Of a stretch of DNA of 64,000 nt, positions 43,891 to 52,810 are shown in pieces. Origin of the DNA: Rhodococcus sp. ABRD24 (GTDB lineage: Bacteria; Actinomycetota; Actinomycetes; Mycobacteriales; Mycobacteriaceae); NCBI RefSeq assembly GCF_004328705.1, contig NZ_CP035319.1, positions 1,922,001-1,986,000 of the forward strand. Reading direction: 5' to 3'. The translations under genes and the position numbers were made by a program. The first letter of the stretch is position 1, and each line of letters begins with the position of its first letter. The notes under the pieces are model-generated. The model saw only the letters and a program-made list of their open reading frames with translations. It did no database searches and was not told the origin of the DNA.

Positions 43891-43916
43891 ACCGTCGACC
43901 ATCGCCGTCCGCTGTC

Positions 43917-44588
43917 CTATCGGTCGAGCGAATCTTCCAGCACCGCCGTCACCGCCGCGCGGACGCCCTCGATAACCGGAACCGGCGACTCCGCCTCGAT
44001 GGCAGGCGCCAACGGGGCCATCGATGCGCAACCGAGACAGACCGCCCCTGCGCCATCGACCTCGACACAGCTACGAATGACTGCGATCGCCTCCTCGAGA
44101 GCCGCGGCCGGATCGCGTGCAATGTCGAGCACCGATATGCCCAGCGGTCGAACGCTCGCCAACGCATCCCCGAATCCGTATCGCGCAGCCAGCTCCGTCA
44201 TCAGGGTGACGGCACTGGGCATCGCGCACACAATCGAGAATCTGCCGCCCGCGTTCTGGGCGGCCCGCATTGCCTGTAGTGCGATGCCGTGGACCGGAAG
44301 TCCTGTTGCAGAACGTAACTCGTCGACGCCGGGATCTCCGAAGCATGAGACGACTGCGATGTCGAAGCCAATATCCGCACTCCAGCTGCGCGCCGACGCC
44401 AGCATGGTTCCGATCGCAACCTGTTCGTCCGCCGCAGTCTCGATCGCGGAGGGGCCGATCTCGGGATTGACCGCGACGATGTCGAGTGCGGATGCGCCCG
44501 GCGTCCCGTGGGCAGCGCTCGAGATGATCCTCGTCATCTCCGAGGTGGTGTTGGGATTGATCAGCAGCAGCCTTGTTTTCGTGGTCAC
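43917..44588 (-). CDS. Aspartate/glutamate/hydantoin racemase-family protein
   Basis: A 223-residue racemase with the signature LLLINPNTTSEMT at the start and the two catalytic cysteines in VVSCFGDPG and AVCLGCASM. Hydantoin and allantoin racemases interconvert 5-substituted hydantoin enantiomers, so a stereospecific hydantoinase can use both forms. GTG 44588 overlaps the hydantoinase stop by four bases (GTGA), so it is the third gene of a coupled operon: permease, hydantoinase, racemase. Confidence 0.88.
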   Translation of the reverse strand: MTTKTRLLLINPNTTSEMTRIISSAAHGTPGASALDIVAVNPEIGPSAIETAADEQVAIGTMLASARSWSADIGFDIAVVSCFGDPGVDELRSATGLPVHGIALQAMRAAQNAGGRFSIVCAMPSAVTLMTELAARYGFGDALASVRPLGISVLDIARDPAAALEEAIAVIRSCVEVDGAGAVCLGCASMAPLAPAIEAESPVPVIEGVRAAVTAVLEDSLDR

Positions 44589-46003
44589 AGGCGGGTGATC
44601 TCTCCGGCGGGGAAGGGACCCGTCGAACGGTGGATGTACCGTCCGCGGCCGGGGGTGCTCAGTACCTCACCGTCGGCGAACACCGTCGTCCCCCTGCTCA
44701 AGACCTGGATCGGCGCCCCGGTGCAGGTCCAGCTCTCGAACGGGGTGTAGTCCACCGCCATGTGGTGGCTCTTGGCCGAGATTTCCAGTGTGGCTTCGGG
44801 ATCGAATACGACGATGTCCGCGTCGAAGCCCGGGGCGATCCGGCCCTTCGAGGTCAGGCCGAACATTCGGGCGGGCGAGGTGGAGGTGGTGGCCACCAGC
44901 TCCGACATGGTCATCCGCCCGGTCCGAACACCGTGCTGGTGCAGCAGGGGAAGTCGGTGCTCGATCGTGGGCAGCCCGTTCGGGATCTTCGAGAAGTCCT
45001 CGCGGCCGAGTTCCTTCTGTCCGCAGAAGTTGAACGGACAGTGGTCGGTGGTGACGATCTGCAGCGACTGCTGCCGCAACGCGGACCAGAGCACATCCTG
45101 GTCATGTTCGTGGCGCAGCGGCGGCGAACACACGAACTTCGCGCCGTCGAAATCCGGTCGCGCGAGTTCTTCCTCGGTGAGAGTCAGGTAATGCACGCAG
45201 GTTTCACCGAACACCGGAAGCCCGCGCGAGCGCGCCGACTGGATCTCGTGCACGGCCCGGGCCGAGGAGACGTGGACGACGAAGATCGGCCGCTTGGCCC
45301 ACGACGCCAGGTGAATGGCGCGCGCGGTCGCCTCCTGCTCGGTCGTGTCCGGGCGGGTCGTCGCGTGCGAGTAGGGCGAGATGTCACCGCGTGAGAGCGC
45401 GTCGTCGATGTTGAGATCGATGGCGTCACCATTCTCCGCATGCACCTGGACCAGGCCGCCTACCTCACCGGTACGGCGCAGGACGCGCAGCAACTGCTGG
45501 TCGTCGGCCATGAACGACCCCTTGAAGGCCATGAACACCTTGAAGGAGCTGACGCCGCGGGCGACGGCCTGCTCCATCTCCTCGATCGCCAGCGGCGACG
45601 CATCGGTGATGGCAACGTGGAAGCCGTAGTCGATGTGAGCCTTGTTGCGCGCGTTGTCCATCCACGTGTCGATTCCCGCGAGCACCGACCCGTCGGTCTG
45701 CATCGCGAAGTCGACGATCGAGGTGGTGCCACCCGCGGCTGCCGCCGCGGTGCCGGTGTCGAAGTCATCCGCGGTGACCGTGCCCATCGTCGGCATCTCC
45801 AGATGGGTGTGACTGTCGACCAGGCCCGGCAGCAGCTGACACCCACCCACGTCGATCACTCGGCCGGCCGCATCCGAGAGGTCGACATCCAGGGCCAGCA
45901 CCCGCCCGTCTTCGATGAGGATATCGGCCCTGGCCTCGCCCTCGGCGGACACGATGGTCCCGCCTCGGAGAATGACCCTGGTGTCCTCTGCCTGTGCCGT
46001 CAT
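44585..46003 (-). CDS. D-hydantoinase / dihydropyrimidinase-family amidohydrolase
   Basis: A 472-residue cyclic amidohydrolase. Metal ligands are all present: H65 and H67 in DSHTHLE, the carbamylated Lys (about K155) in SSFKVFMAFKG, His in VQVHAENGD, His in FVVHVSSA and Asp in VTTDHCPF. It opens cyclic amide rings such as hydantoins to N-carbamoyl amino acids. The substrate side chain cannot be read; the neighbouring diaminopropionate lyase hints at an amino-substituted compound. ATG 46003 overlaps the permease stop (TAATG). Confidence 0.93.
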   Translation of the reverse strand: MTAQAEDTRVILRGGTIVSAEGEARADILIEDGRVLALDVDLSDAAGRVIDVGGCQLLPGLVDSHTHLEMPTMGTVTADDFDTGTAAAAAGGTTSIVDFAMQTDGSVLAGIDTWMDNARNKAHIDYGFHVAITDASPLAIEEMEQAVARGVSSFKVFMAFKGSFMADDQQLLRVLRRTGEVGGLVQVHAENGDAIDLNIDDALSRGDISPYSHATTRPDTTEQEATARAIHLASWAKRPIFVVHVSSARAVHEIQSARSRGLPVFGETCVHYLTLTEEELARPDFDGAKFVCSPPLRHEHDQDVLWSALRQQSLQIVTTDHCPFNFCGQKELGREDFSKIPNGLPTIEHRLPLLHQHGVRTGRMTMSELVATTSTSPARMFGLTSKGRIAPGFDADIVVFDPEATLEISAKSHHMAVDYTPFESWTCTGAPIQVLSRGTTVFADGEVLSTPGRGRYIHRSTGPFPAGEITRL

Positions 46004-47580
46004 TACTGTGACTCCGATCGTTCCGATTCGAGTTCGGCAAGTTCTTCACCCGTGGTACCGCTCGGCACAAAGGTCGACCCCAGTGAACTGCGACGCGCGA
46101 GCGGCAGGATGGCGAAGTACCCGGCGAAGCCTAGGACGACACCCAGCACCGCAGCGTACTCATAGGCCCAGCCAATTGCCGGGATCCACTGGCCGAGGAT
46201 GCAGAATACCGACATCGCGATCAGCACGCCGAGCGTCCACCAGTTGTATCCGCGGTAGCCTTCATACTGTGAGCCCCGGCGATAGAGTGCCGGAACGTCC
46301 AGCCGGCCTCGCCTGACCAAGTAGTAGTCAGCGATGAGAATGCCTGTGGCAGGGCCGATCACGGCTCCCACATTGTTGAGCACGGAGAACAGCGTGTCGG
46401 GCGACTCCATGAGTTTCCACGGCATGAAGGCGAATCCGGCGAGGATACTCAGCACAGCGGCCCGCTTGAAGTTCAAGAACTTCGGGAACAGATTCGTGAA
46501 GTCGAACGCAGGGGAGATGATGTTCGCCGCCAGGTTCACCGACATTGTCGCGACCGCGATGCAGATCGCACCGATGATCGACACCCACGGGTTGTCGATG
46601 GCGACCAGCACGTCCGCCGGGTTCCACAGCAGCTCGCCGGTCGCGGCCTGAGTACCTGAGACGACGATCGCGGCCATCGCGTAGAAGACGAGCGTGGCAA
46701 GCGGAAGACCGTAGAACAGTCCGGTGACCTGGGCGCGGTTCGACTTCGCGTAGCGGGTGATGTCAGGCAGGTTGAGCACCATCGTCGCCCAACTCGCCGA
46801 GATGAAGAGCGCTACACCCGGCAGCAGGCCGTGCAGCAGGAAGTCACTGCTGGAGCCGAACTGCGATCCCTGGTCGAAGATGGGACCCAAGCCGTCCATC
46901 TGCATGAACGACCACACCACGAGGGGCACCATCACGACGAAGATCAGCGGGCCTGCCCAGCCCTCGAAGCGACGGATGGTCTCCATACCGTGCCGGATCA
47001 GCAGCAGGTTCAGCGCCCAGTAGATGATCATCGACACCCACAGGTTCATTGCAACCCCGCCGACCACGGTGTTCCAGTCCCGCCAGGCCGAGAAGCTGGT
47101 CTCGAGCAGCACGTTGATGGCCGTCGCGCCCAGATAGGACTGGACACCGAACCAGCCGATGGCGACCACTCCGCGCAGGGCAGCAGGGATGTTCGCGCCC
47201 AGCACGCCGAAGGTCGAGCGGGCCCAGACCGCGAACGGGATTCCGTACCGCGAGCCGACGCGACCGGTCAGGCCCATCAGGCCCATCTGGATGATGTTTG
47301 CGACGAAGACGACGGCGAGGGCCTGGACGACGGACATACCCGTCGCCATCATGCCGCCGATCACCGCGAATCCGAATGCGCTGTGGACCATTCCCATCCA
47401 CAGCGCGGCGAAGCTCCAAGCGCCCCAGGTCCGTTGCTGAACGGGCACTGGTAACAGGTCGTCGTTCGTCAGGCCAGGGTCGTACGTCAGGCCGGAGCCG
47501 TTCGGTCCGGCGGGGGCGCCGGTTCCCGACCAGTCGGCGGAGTCGGGGCCCTCCGGCCCCTTGATCAGGTCTGTGGACAT
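46003..47580 (-). CDS. NCS1-family nucleobase/hydantoin permease (Mhp1-like)
   Basis: A 525-residue transporter with about twelve membrane helices. NCS1 features include the N-terminal TNDDLLPVPVQQRTWGAWSF, ALRGVVAIGWFGVQSYLGA with the substrate-stacking Trp, and ANIISPAFDFTNLFPKFLNF. Mhp1 of Microbacterium imports 5-substituted hydantoins with Na+; together with the next two genes this makes hydantoin-type uptake the best guess. ATG 47580 lies behind AAGGAGG. The upstream region contains a TGACAGTTGTCATACAA operator-like site. Confidence 0.92.
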   Translation of the reverse strand: MSTDLIKGPEGPDSADWSGTGAPAGPNGSGLTYDPGLTNDDLLPVPVQQRTWGAWSFAALWMGMVHSAFGFAVIGGMMATGMSVVQALAVVFVANIIQMGLMGLTGRVGSRYGIPFAVWARSTFGVLGANIPAALRGVVAIGWFGVQSYLGATAINVLLETSFSAWRDWNTVVGGVAMNLWVSMIIYWALNLLLIRHGMETIRRFEGWAGPLIFVVMVPLVVWSFMQMDGLGPIFDQGSQFGSSSDFLLHGLLPGVALFISASWATMVLNLPDITRYAKSNRAQVTGLFYGLPLATLVFYAMAAIVVSGTQAATGELLWNPADVLVAIDNPWVSIIGAICIAVATMSVNLAANIISPAFDFTNLFPKFLNFKRAAVLSILAGFAFMPWKLMESPDTLFSVLNNVGAVIGPATGILIADYYLVRRGRLDVPALYRRGSQYEGYRGYNWWTLGVLIAMSVFCILGQWIPAIGWAYEYAAVLGVVLGFAGYFAILPLARRSSLGSTFVPSGTTGEELAELESERSESQ

Positions 47581-47727
47581 CACATGGCCTCCTTAGTCAT
47601 TGCCAGCCGGGTGGACGTCACATCAGACGCGACCGCGACTCGAGTTCACGTCCCACGACGACCTCGGACCGCCCAGGAATTCTTCGGCGACTGGGGCCCT
47701 CCGGTGGAAGTACGGCAACTGTGCCCG

Positions 47728-47746
47728 CTTGTATGACAACTGTCAA
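47728..47746 (-). promoter_or_regulatory. GntR operator-like site 1 (permease operon)
   Basis: On the reverse strand the sequence is TTGACAGTTGTCATACAAG. It shares 18 contiguous bases with site 3 at 51612. TGACA-GT-TGTCA is an inverted repeat, and TTGACA could be the -35 element, so a bound repressor would block RNA polymerase. Confidence 0.65.
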
Positions 47747-47878
47747 TAGTCAAATATCTCCACCCGTCATTGCTCGGTAAATCCGCAACCGGACGAAAAG
47801 GTGCACGTCGGAGCCTTGTCATCAGATCGAAAAGCGGCAGCCATCCCTTCCCAAGATGACACATCACATGGTATGAAC

Positions 47879-47897
47879 ATGACAGTTGTCCTACAGG
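47879..47897 (+). promoter_or_regulatory. GntR operator-like site 2 (deacylase operon)
   Basis: ATGACAGTTGTCCTACAGG differs from sites 1 and 3 at a few positions and lies 15 bases before the start of the amidohydrolase gene, between promoter and ribosome binding site (TCAGGAGA). Confidence 0.55.
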
Positions 47898-47911
47898 TAG
47901 TCAGGAGAAAA

Positions 47912-49519
47912 ATGGATGCCGCACTGGTAATCCGCAATGCCGATGTCGTGACCTCGGACGCCGTCCGCCGGGCAGATGTTCTCGTCGACAACGGCCGGAT
48001 CGTCGGCGTCGGGCCCAACCTGCCGGTGGGCTCGACCGCTCGGAGCATCGATGCCGAGGGCAAACTGCTCTGCCCGGGCTTCGTCGACCTGCACGCCCAC
48101 TCCGCGCTGCGCCCGTTCGACGACCCACTGCTCTCGGCAAAGGTCACGCAGGGCTTCACCACGGACCTGATCTGCCCCGACGGGCTCGGCCCGGCACCGG
48201 TCTCGGATACGACCGTGGCGACCCGCCGTCGCTACCTGCAGGGTCTGGAGCCGAGCGCCGCCGCCCGGTGGCACTGGCGGTCGATGTCGTCCTACCTGGC
48301 AGCATTGCAGGAGGCCGGGCCCGCCCTGAACATGGCGAGTTGCGTCCCGCACAGCGCGGTGCGCGAGTGCGTGATGGGAAATGCGAACCGCGCTCCCGAC
48401 CAGCGTGAGATGTCCGAGATGAAGGATCTTGTCGCCGAATGCCTTGCCGCGGGGGCAAGAGCAGTGTCCTTCGGCATGATCTACGCCCCCGGTCTGTACG
48501 CCGGAACCGACGAACTGCTGCAGATCGCGGAAGTCGCCGCCGAGTACAACGTCCCGCTGATCCCGCACGTGCGCAACGAAGCCGAGGGTGTGGTCGACTC
48601 GATCTCGGAATTCGTCCGCGTCGCCGAACTCACCGGTGCCCCGCTGCACGTCTCCCACGTCAAACTGGTCGGGGTCCCACACCTGCTCACCGCCCTGCTC
48701 GACACGCTCTCGTCCGCGCAGAATCGTATCCGCTTGACCTGCGACCAGTACCCCTACGGCGCGGGAAGCACGCTGCTGTCGGCACTGCTGCCCGGCTACG
48801 CCTTCGAGGGTGGGCCGCAAGCGACGCTCGAAAGGCTGGGCGATCGGACCGAACGCGACCGGATGGCCAGGGACATGCACCAAGGACTGCCGAACTGGGA
48901 AAATCTCTTCGGAGCCTGCGGCCCCGACAACATCGTCATCACCCAGGCGGCCGCACCGCGAACCGAGACGATGTCGCAGACCGTGGCCCAGATCGCGGCG
49001 GAAACCGACAGCGATCCAGCGTTCGCGGTAATGGACTTGCTGCGTGATACCGAACTCGACGCTTGCATGATCGACCACTACTCGACCGAGACGGTGGTGC
49101 GCGAGATCTTCACTTCCTCCGGCGCGCTGGTCGGCTCCGACGGGGTCTTCAACCCGCACCCACACCCCCGGCTGTACGGGACGGCACCCCGCGTCCTGGG
49201 CCGCTATGCCCTGCGGGAGAAGCTGATCACCGTCACCGAGGCAGTCCGGCGATTGAGTACCGGCCCGGCGCAGGTACTCGGTTTGAGCGACCGCGGTGAG
49301 ATCGCCGAGGGCAAGCGTGCGGATCTTGTGCTCATAGACCCCGCAAGCTACATCGACACCGCAACCTACGACCACCCGCATTCCCAGCCTCCCGGCGTCG
49401 AACTTGTCACTGTCGGCGGCGTGCCCGTCGTGGAAGCCGGACGGCACACCGGCCGCCGTCCCGGCGTCGTCGAGGGTGGGGCAGGTACCCACAACCCAGC
49501 CGCGGGCGGTGCTCGATGA
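47912..49519 (+). CDS. N-acyl-D-amino-acid deacylase-family amidohydrolase
   Basis: A 535-residue amidohydrolase of D-aminoacylase type. It shows DLHAHSALRPFDD (metal His pair), HSAVRECVMG, IPHVRNEAEG and HVSHVKLVG, then the lid/active-site block SDGVFNPHPHPRLYGTAPRV. The family removes acyl groups from N-acyl-D-amino acids, and relatives act on N-carbamoyl or dihydropyrimidine-like substrates. ATG 47912 follows TCAGGAGA. It overlaps the next gene by four bases (ATGA) and is divergent from the permease operon. Confidence 0.87.
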   Translation: MDAALVIRNADVVTSDAVRRADVLVDNGRIVGVGPNLPVGSTARSIDAEGKLLCPGFVDLHAHSALRPFDDPLLSAKVTQGFTTDLICPDGLGPAPVSDTTVATRRRYLQGLEPSAAARWHWRSMSSYLAALQEAGPALNMASCVPHSAVRECVMGNANRAPDQREMSEMKDLVAECLAAGARAVSFGMIYAPGLYAGTDELLQIAEVAAEYNVPLIPHVRNEAEGVVDSISEFVRVAELTGAPLHVSHVKLVGVPHLLTALLDTLSSAQNRIRLTCDQYPYGAGSTLLSALLPGYAFEGGPQATLERLGDRTERDRMARDMHQGLPNWENLFGACGPDNIVITQAAAPRTETMSQTVAQIAAETDSDPAFAVMDLLRDTELDACMIDHYSTETVVREIFTSSGALVGSDGVFNPHPHPRLYGTAPRVLGRYALREKLITVTEAVRRLSTGPAQVLGLSDRGEIAEGKRADLVLIDPASYIDTATYDHPHSQPPGVELVTVGGVPVVEAGRHTGRRPGVVEGGAGTHNPAAGGAR

Positions 49520-50715
49520 CCACCGAAAGGCTCTTCGATATCGAGGAAACAGATGTCGCCGCAACACTGTTGGCGCTGATTGCCGCGTCCAGCGTGTCGC
49601 CCTCCGCGGAACCCGCGGCCCGTTTGCTGACCGAGCTGCTGACCAAATCGGGGTTCGAGGTGACCGTCGACGACTGGGGCAACGTGACCGGGCGGATCGA
49701 CTTCGGCCCCGGTCCGGTGCTGCTCTACGACGCCCATCTGGACACCGTCGAGATCGGTGATCATGCACGCTGGCGGCATGATCCGGCCGGCGAGCGGGTC
49801 GGCGACAGAATCGTGGGCCGGGGCGCCGTCGACACCAAGGGGCCGCTGGCGGCGGCCCTCCATGCCGCCCAGCGGCTCGTCGCCGACCCTGACGGGCTCG
49901 CCGGGAGCCTGGTGATATCCGGGTCGGTCGACGAGGAGCTCGCGGAAGGACCCGCGCTCGCTCAGATCCTGGACCGGGTGACCCCGGATGTGGTGGTCAT
50001 CGGCGAACCCTCCGACAACCGGCTGGCCGTGGGCCAGCGTGGCCGCGCGGAGATCGTCGTCGAGGTCACCGGGACGTCCTCGCACACCGCCTACCCCGAC
50101 GCTGGGGTCAGCGCCGTCGAGGTGATGGCCGAGGCAATAGTCGCGTTGCGCGAGCTCACCTTTCGCGCCGACCCACACCTCGGCGCCGGGCAGCTCACCC
50201 TGACCAGTGTGCGATCCTCGCCGTATCCGAGCCAGTCGACGGTGCCGTCCGGCTGCGTCGCGGTGTTCGACCGCCGGACGGTGGTCGGAGAGCAGGATGT
50301 CGAGGTTCTCGACGATGTCCGGCGGATGGTCGAACCGATCGCTGCGGCAGCCGGCGCATCGGTGCAGGTGCGACTCGCCCGCGCCGAGTGGCGGACCTGG
50401 CGGGGCGTGGAAGTGGATGTTCCGGTCTTCGCCGCGGCGTGGTTCCAGGATCCCGGCGCCTGGCCCGTCGATGCGATCCGGGATCAGTTGCGCCGCGCGG
50501 GGGTAGACCGTCCAACGAGGACGTGGCAATTCTGCACCAATGGATCCGAGAGCGCCGGCCGGCGCGGACTGCCCACCGTGGGTTTCGGTCCCGGACAACC
50601 GGATCGAGCGCACACCACCGACGAGTCGATCGAGCTCGCCGAGCTGCGCTCCGGCGTGGACGGTTACGAGGCGATCTTTCGGGGGGTGCTCGGCGGCGGT
50701 GGGCGGTCCCGGTGA
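49516..50715 (+). CDS. M20-family metallohydrolase (ArgE/DapE/YgeY-like)
   Basis: A 399-residue zinc hydrolase. It shows LLYDAHLDTVEIGD (metal His and catalytic Asp), GRGAVDTKGPLAAA (bridging Asp), SGSVDEELAEGPA (Glu-Glu pair) and GEPSDNRLAVGQRGR (metal Asp), a dimerisation lid, and RAHTTDESIEL with the last His. M20 enzymes cut N-acyl or N-carbamoyl amino acids and small dipeptides; the motif set resembles YgeY, which accompanies a diaminopropionate lyase and hydantoinase in E. coli. ATG 49516 overlaps the preceding stop. Confidence 0.88.
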   Translation: MTTERLFDIEETDVAATLLALIAASSVSPSAEPAARLLTELLTKSGFEVTVDDWGNVTGRIDFGPGPVLLYDAHLDTVEIGDHARWRHDPAGERVGDRIVGRGAVDTKGPLAAALHAAQRLVADPDGLAGSLVISGSVDEELAEGPALAQILDRVTPDVVVIGEPSDNRLAVGQRGRAEIVVEVTGTSSHTAYPDAGVSAVEVMAEAIVALRELTFRADPHLGAGQLTLTSVRSSPYPSQSTVPSGCVAVFDRRTVVGEQDVEVLDDVRRMVEPIAAAAGASVQVRLARAEWRTWRGVEVDVPVFAAAWFQDPGAWPVDAIRDQLRRAGVDRPTRTWQFCTNGSESAGRRGLPTVGFGPGQPDRAHTTDESIELAELRSGVDGYEAIFRGVLGGGGRSR

Positions 50716-50737
50716 CTCCGTTCGCCCAGCTGCGCCG

Positions 50738-51523
50738 TCAGCCCTCCCGGCGGCGGCGCAGCTGGAATACGAATGCATCCGGGAGCAGCCAGGCCTCGCT
50801 GCGGTTGACGATCTCCCCGGTGTCGTCGCGGGTGAGCTCGCTCAGTTGGAGCAGGGCCGTCGACTCGGTCGTGCCGAAGTGCTTCTGCAGCTCGGCGTCG
50901 GCGACCACCGGGGTGATCGTGCAGTCGGAGTAGGCCGCGCCGTCACGTTCGAGAAGCAGATCCAGGACCGATCCGGTGAAGTGCCGTGTCAGCTCGTCGG
51001 TGCTCATCACCTCGTCGGGGACGTAGTCCACGATCCAGGCCACCACCGACCCGTCGATGAGTTTGGTGCGGCTGATCCGCGTTACGCCCATGGCCGACTC
51101 GAATACCGCGGCGAGCTCGTCCTCATCGCGGTCGAGATGGACGATCTCGACGGCACCGGTGTCGATCCGGGTACCGGAGTTGGCGGCAAAGGTGTCGAAC
51201 GAGACGAGCCGATCGAGACCGGAGTGAATCGACTCCGGCCTGGGCAGCACCCAGGACCCCGACCCGCGCACGATCCGGATGTACCCCGCGTCCTTGAGCC
51301 CCTGCATGGCCGTTCGGATGGTCACCCGAGAGGCACCGAAGATCTCGCACAGCTCCGCCTCCGAGGGCATCTTGTCGCCGGGCGCCAGGCGCCCCGACAG
51401 GATGAACTCACTGAGGAGCGTCTCCCTGATCTCGGACTGCAATGGACGGCGGGCACGGATCCGCGAGATGTCCTTGCTCGTCGTCGATCGCGTCGACTTC
51501 GACCGGGTTGTCGAGGGCGCCAC
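50738..51523 (-). CDS. GntR-family regulator, HutC/UTRA type
   Basis: A 261-residue regulator. The N-terminal winged helix contains PLQSEIRETLLSEFILSGRL, GDKMPSEAELCEIFGASRVT and IRTAMQGLKDAGYIRIVRGS. The C-terminal UTRA domain binds a small ligand (VTRISRTKLIDGSVVAWIVD, SELTRDDTGEIVNRSEAWLL). It probably represses the surrounding hydantoin/amino-acid genes and is released by a pathway compound. GTG 51523 follows GAGGAGG; a longer frame to 51805 would cover the operator and the next gene start and is rejected. Its own promoter faces site 3. Confidence 0.9.
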   Translation of the reverse strand: MAPSTTRSKSTRSTTSKDISRIRARRPLQSEIRETLLSEFILSGRLAPGDKMPSEAELCEIFGASRVTIRTAMQGLKDAGYIRIVRGSGSWVLPRPESIHSGLDRLVSFDTFAANSGTRIDTGAVEIVHLDRDEDELAAVFESAMGVTRISRTKLIDGSVVAWIVDYVPDEVMSTDELTRHFTGSVLDLLLERDGAAYSDCTITPVVADAELQKHFGTTESTALLQLSELTRDDTGEIVNRSEAWLLPDAFVFQLRRRREG

Positions 51524-51611
51524 GTATCCACCTCCTCGATCCTTGCCGGGTACGGCGGCGCCCGCAGCGCCTGAAGTACAAGCAGCATAACAGAACCGCA
51601 GAATAAGTATC

Positions 51612-51630
51612 TTGACAGTTGTCATACAAC
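51612..51630 (+). promoter_or_regulatory. GntR operator-like site 3 (lyase operon and gntR)
   Basis: TTGACAGTTGTCATACAAC shares 18 contiguous bases with site 1. TTGACA followed 17 bases later by TACCGT (51635-51640) forms a plausible promoter for the lyase gene, so the operator overlaps the -35. The site also sits upstream of the divergent gntR start. Confidence 0.65.
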
Positions 51631-51666
51631 TATCTACCGTGATGAGCAGTCGAAAGGAACCCAATC

Positions 51667-52806
51667 GTGCGTGAACCCCGAGTTGTATCCAACCCCCTCG
51701 TCGCGCCGTCGCAGGTCGGCCCGCTGACTGCCGATCCCACCGCGTTCCACCGAACGCTGCCCGGCTACGAGCCGACCCCACTGGTCGAGTCCCCCCAGTC
51801 CGCACGGCGCCTCGGAGTCGCCGCGGTGCACGTCAAGGACGAGTCCGCGCGGCTCGGGATGCCGTCCTTCAAGGTGCTCGGCGCTTCCTGGGCCACCTAC
51901 CGAGTCCTGTTGCGCCACTTGGGTTCGAGTCCCGAAGAGATCCCCACCCTCGATGCCCTCGCCACCCGACTGGCCGGCTCGAACCTGCGCCTGTGCGCGG
52001 CCACCGACGGCAACCACGGTCGGGCGGTTGCCCGAATGGCCCAGCTCCTGGGCCTGCGCGCCATCATCCTGGTCCCCGCGGACATGGTCGACGAACGCAT
52101 CGCGGCCATCCGCAGCGAGGGCGCCGACGTCGAGGTGGTCGACGGCGGCTACGACGACGCGATCGCGCGCAGCGCCGCACTGGCTTCGGACGACACCCTC
52201 GTCGTGTCCGACACTTCCTGGGACGGCTACGTCGATCCACCGATGTGGGTCATCGACGGGTACTCGACGATGATCGCCGAGATCCGAGACCAATACCGAG
52301 ACAAGGGCTTGTCCGCACCGACCGTGGTCGCGGCCCAGATCGGCGTCGGAGCGTTCGCCGCCGCCGTCGCCCGCGGCTTCGCCGAACACGACGGCGTGCA
52401 CCTCGTCGGGGTGGAACCGACTCAGGCCGACTGTGTCACGGCCAGCATCGAGGCCGGAGGAGTCCTGACCATCCCAGGCCCGCAGCTGTCGATGATGGCC
52501 GGACTCAATTGCGGCACACCATCGATCATTGCCTGGCCGGACGTCTCGTCCGGGTACCAGACCTTCGTGACCATCAGCGACGAACAGGCGGCCGACGCAA
52601 TGCGACTGCTGGCGGCCGACGGAGTGGTCTCCGGGGAGAGCGGTGCCGCCGGACTCGGCGGATTGCTCGCGCACGCCGACGCCCTCGGACTGGGGCCCTC
52701 CGACTCGGTCCTGGTGATCTCCACCGAAGGCGCCACCGATGTGGCCAACTATCGAACGATCGTCGGCGCCGCACCGGCGGCAGTGACGGCACCGGCGAAG
52801 GGATGA
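51667..52806 (+). CDS. Diaminopropionate ammonia-lyase-like PLP enzyme (YgeX family)
   Basis: A 379-residue fold-type II PLP enzyme. It shows GYEPTPLVESPQSARRLGVA, the PLP Lys in RLGMPSFKVLGASW, ATDGNHGRAVARMAQLLG, SDTSWDGYVDPPMWVIDGYS, GVEPTQADCV, MMAGLNCGTPS, and the phosphate loop region SGESGAAGLGG. This order and wording match diaminopropionate ammonia-lyase, which turns 2,3-diaminopropionate into pyruvate and two ammonia. Threonine dehydratase-like activity is the alternative. GTG 51667 follows AAAGGAACC. The carbamoylase gene starts four bases after its stop. Confidence 0.9.
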   Translation: MREPRVVSNPLVAPSQVGPLTADPTAFHRTLPGYEPTPLVESPQSARRLGVAAVHVKDESARLGMPSFKVLGASWATYRVLLRHLGSSPEEIPTLDALATRLAGSNLRLCAATDGNHGRAVARMAQLLGLRAIILVPADMVDERIAAIRSEGADVEVVDGGYDDAIARSAALASDDTLVVSDTSWDGYVDPPMWVIDGYSTMIAEIRDQYRDKGLSAPTVVAAQIGVGAFAAAVARGFAEHDGVHLVGVEPTQADCVTASIEAGGVLTIPGPQLSMMAGLNCGTPSIIAWPDVSSGYQTFVTISDEQAADAMRLLAADGVVSGESGAAGLGGLLAHADALGLGPSDSVLVISTEGATDVANYRTIVGAAPAAVTAPAKG

Positions 52807-52810
52807 GCCG

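Noticed and set aside
51524..51805. 94-residue N-terminal extension of the GntR regulator
   Set aside because: It would cross the operator site and the start of the divergent lyase gene; GTG 51523 follows GAGGAGG.
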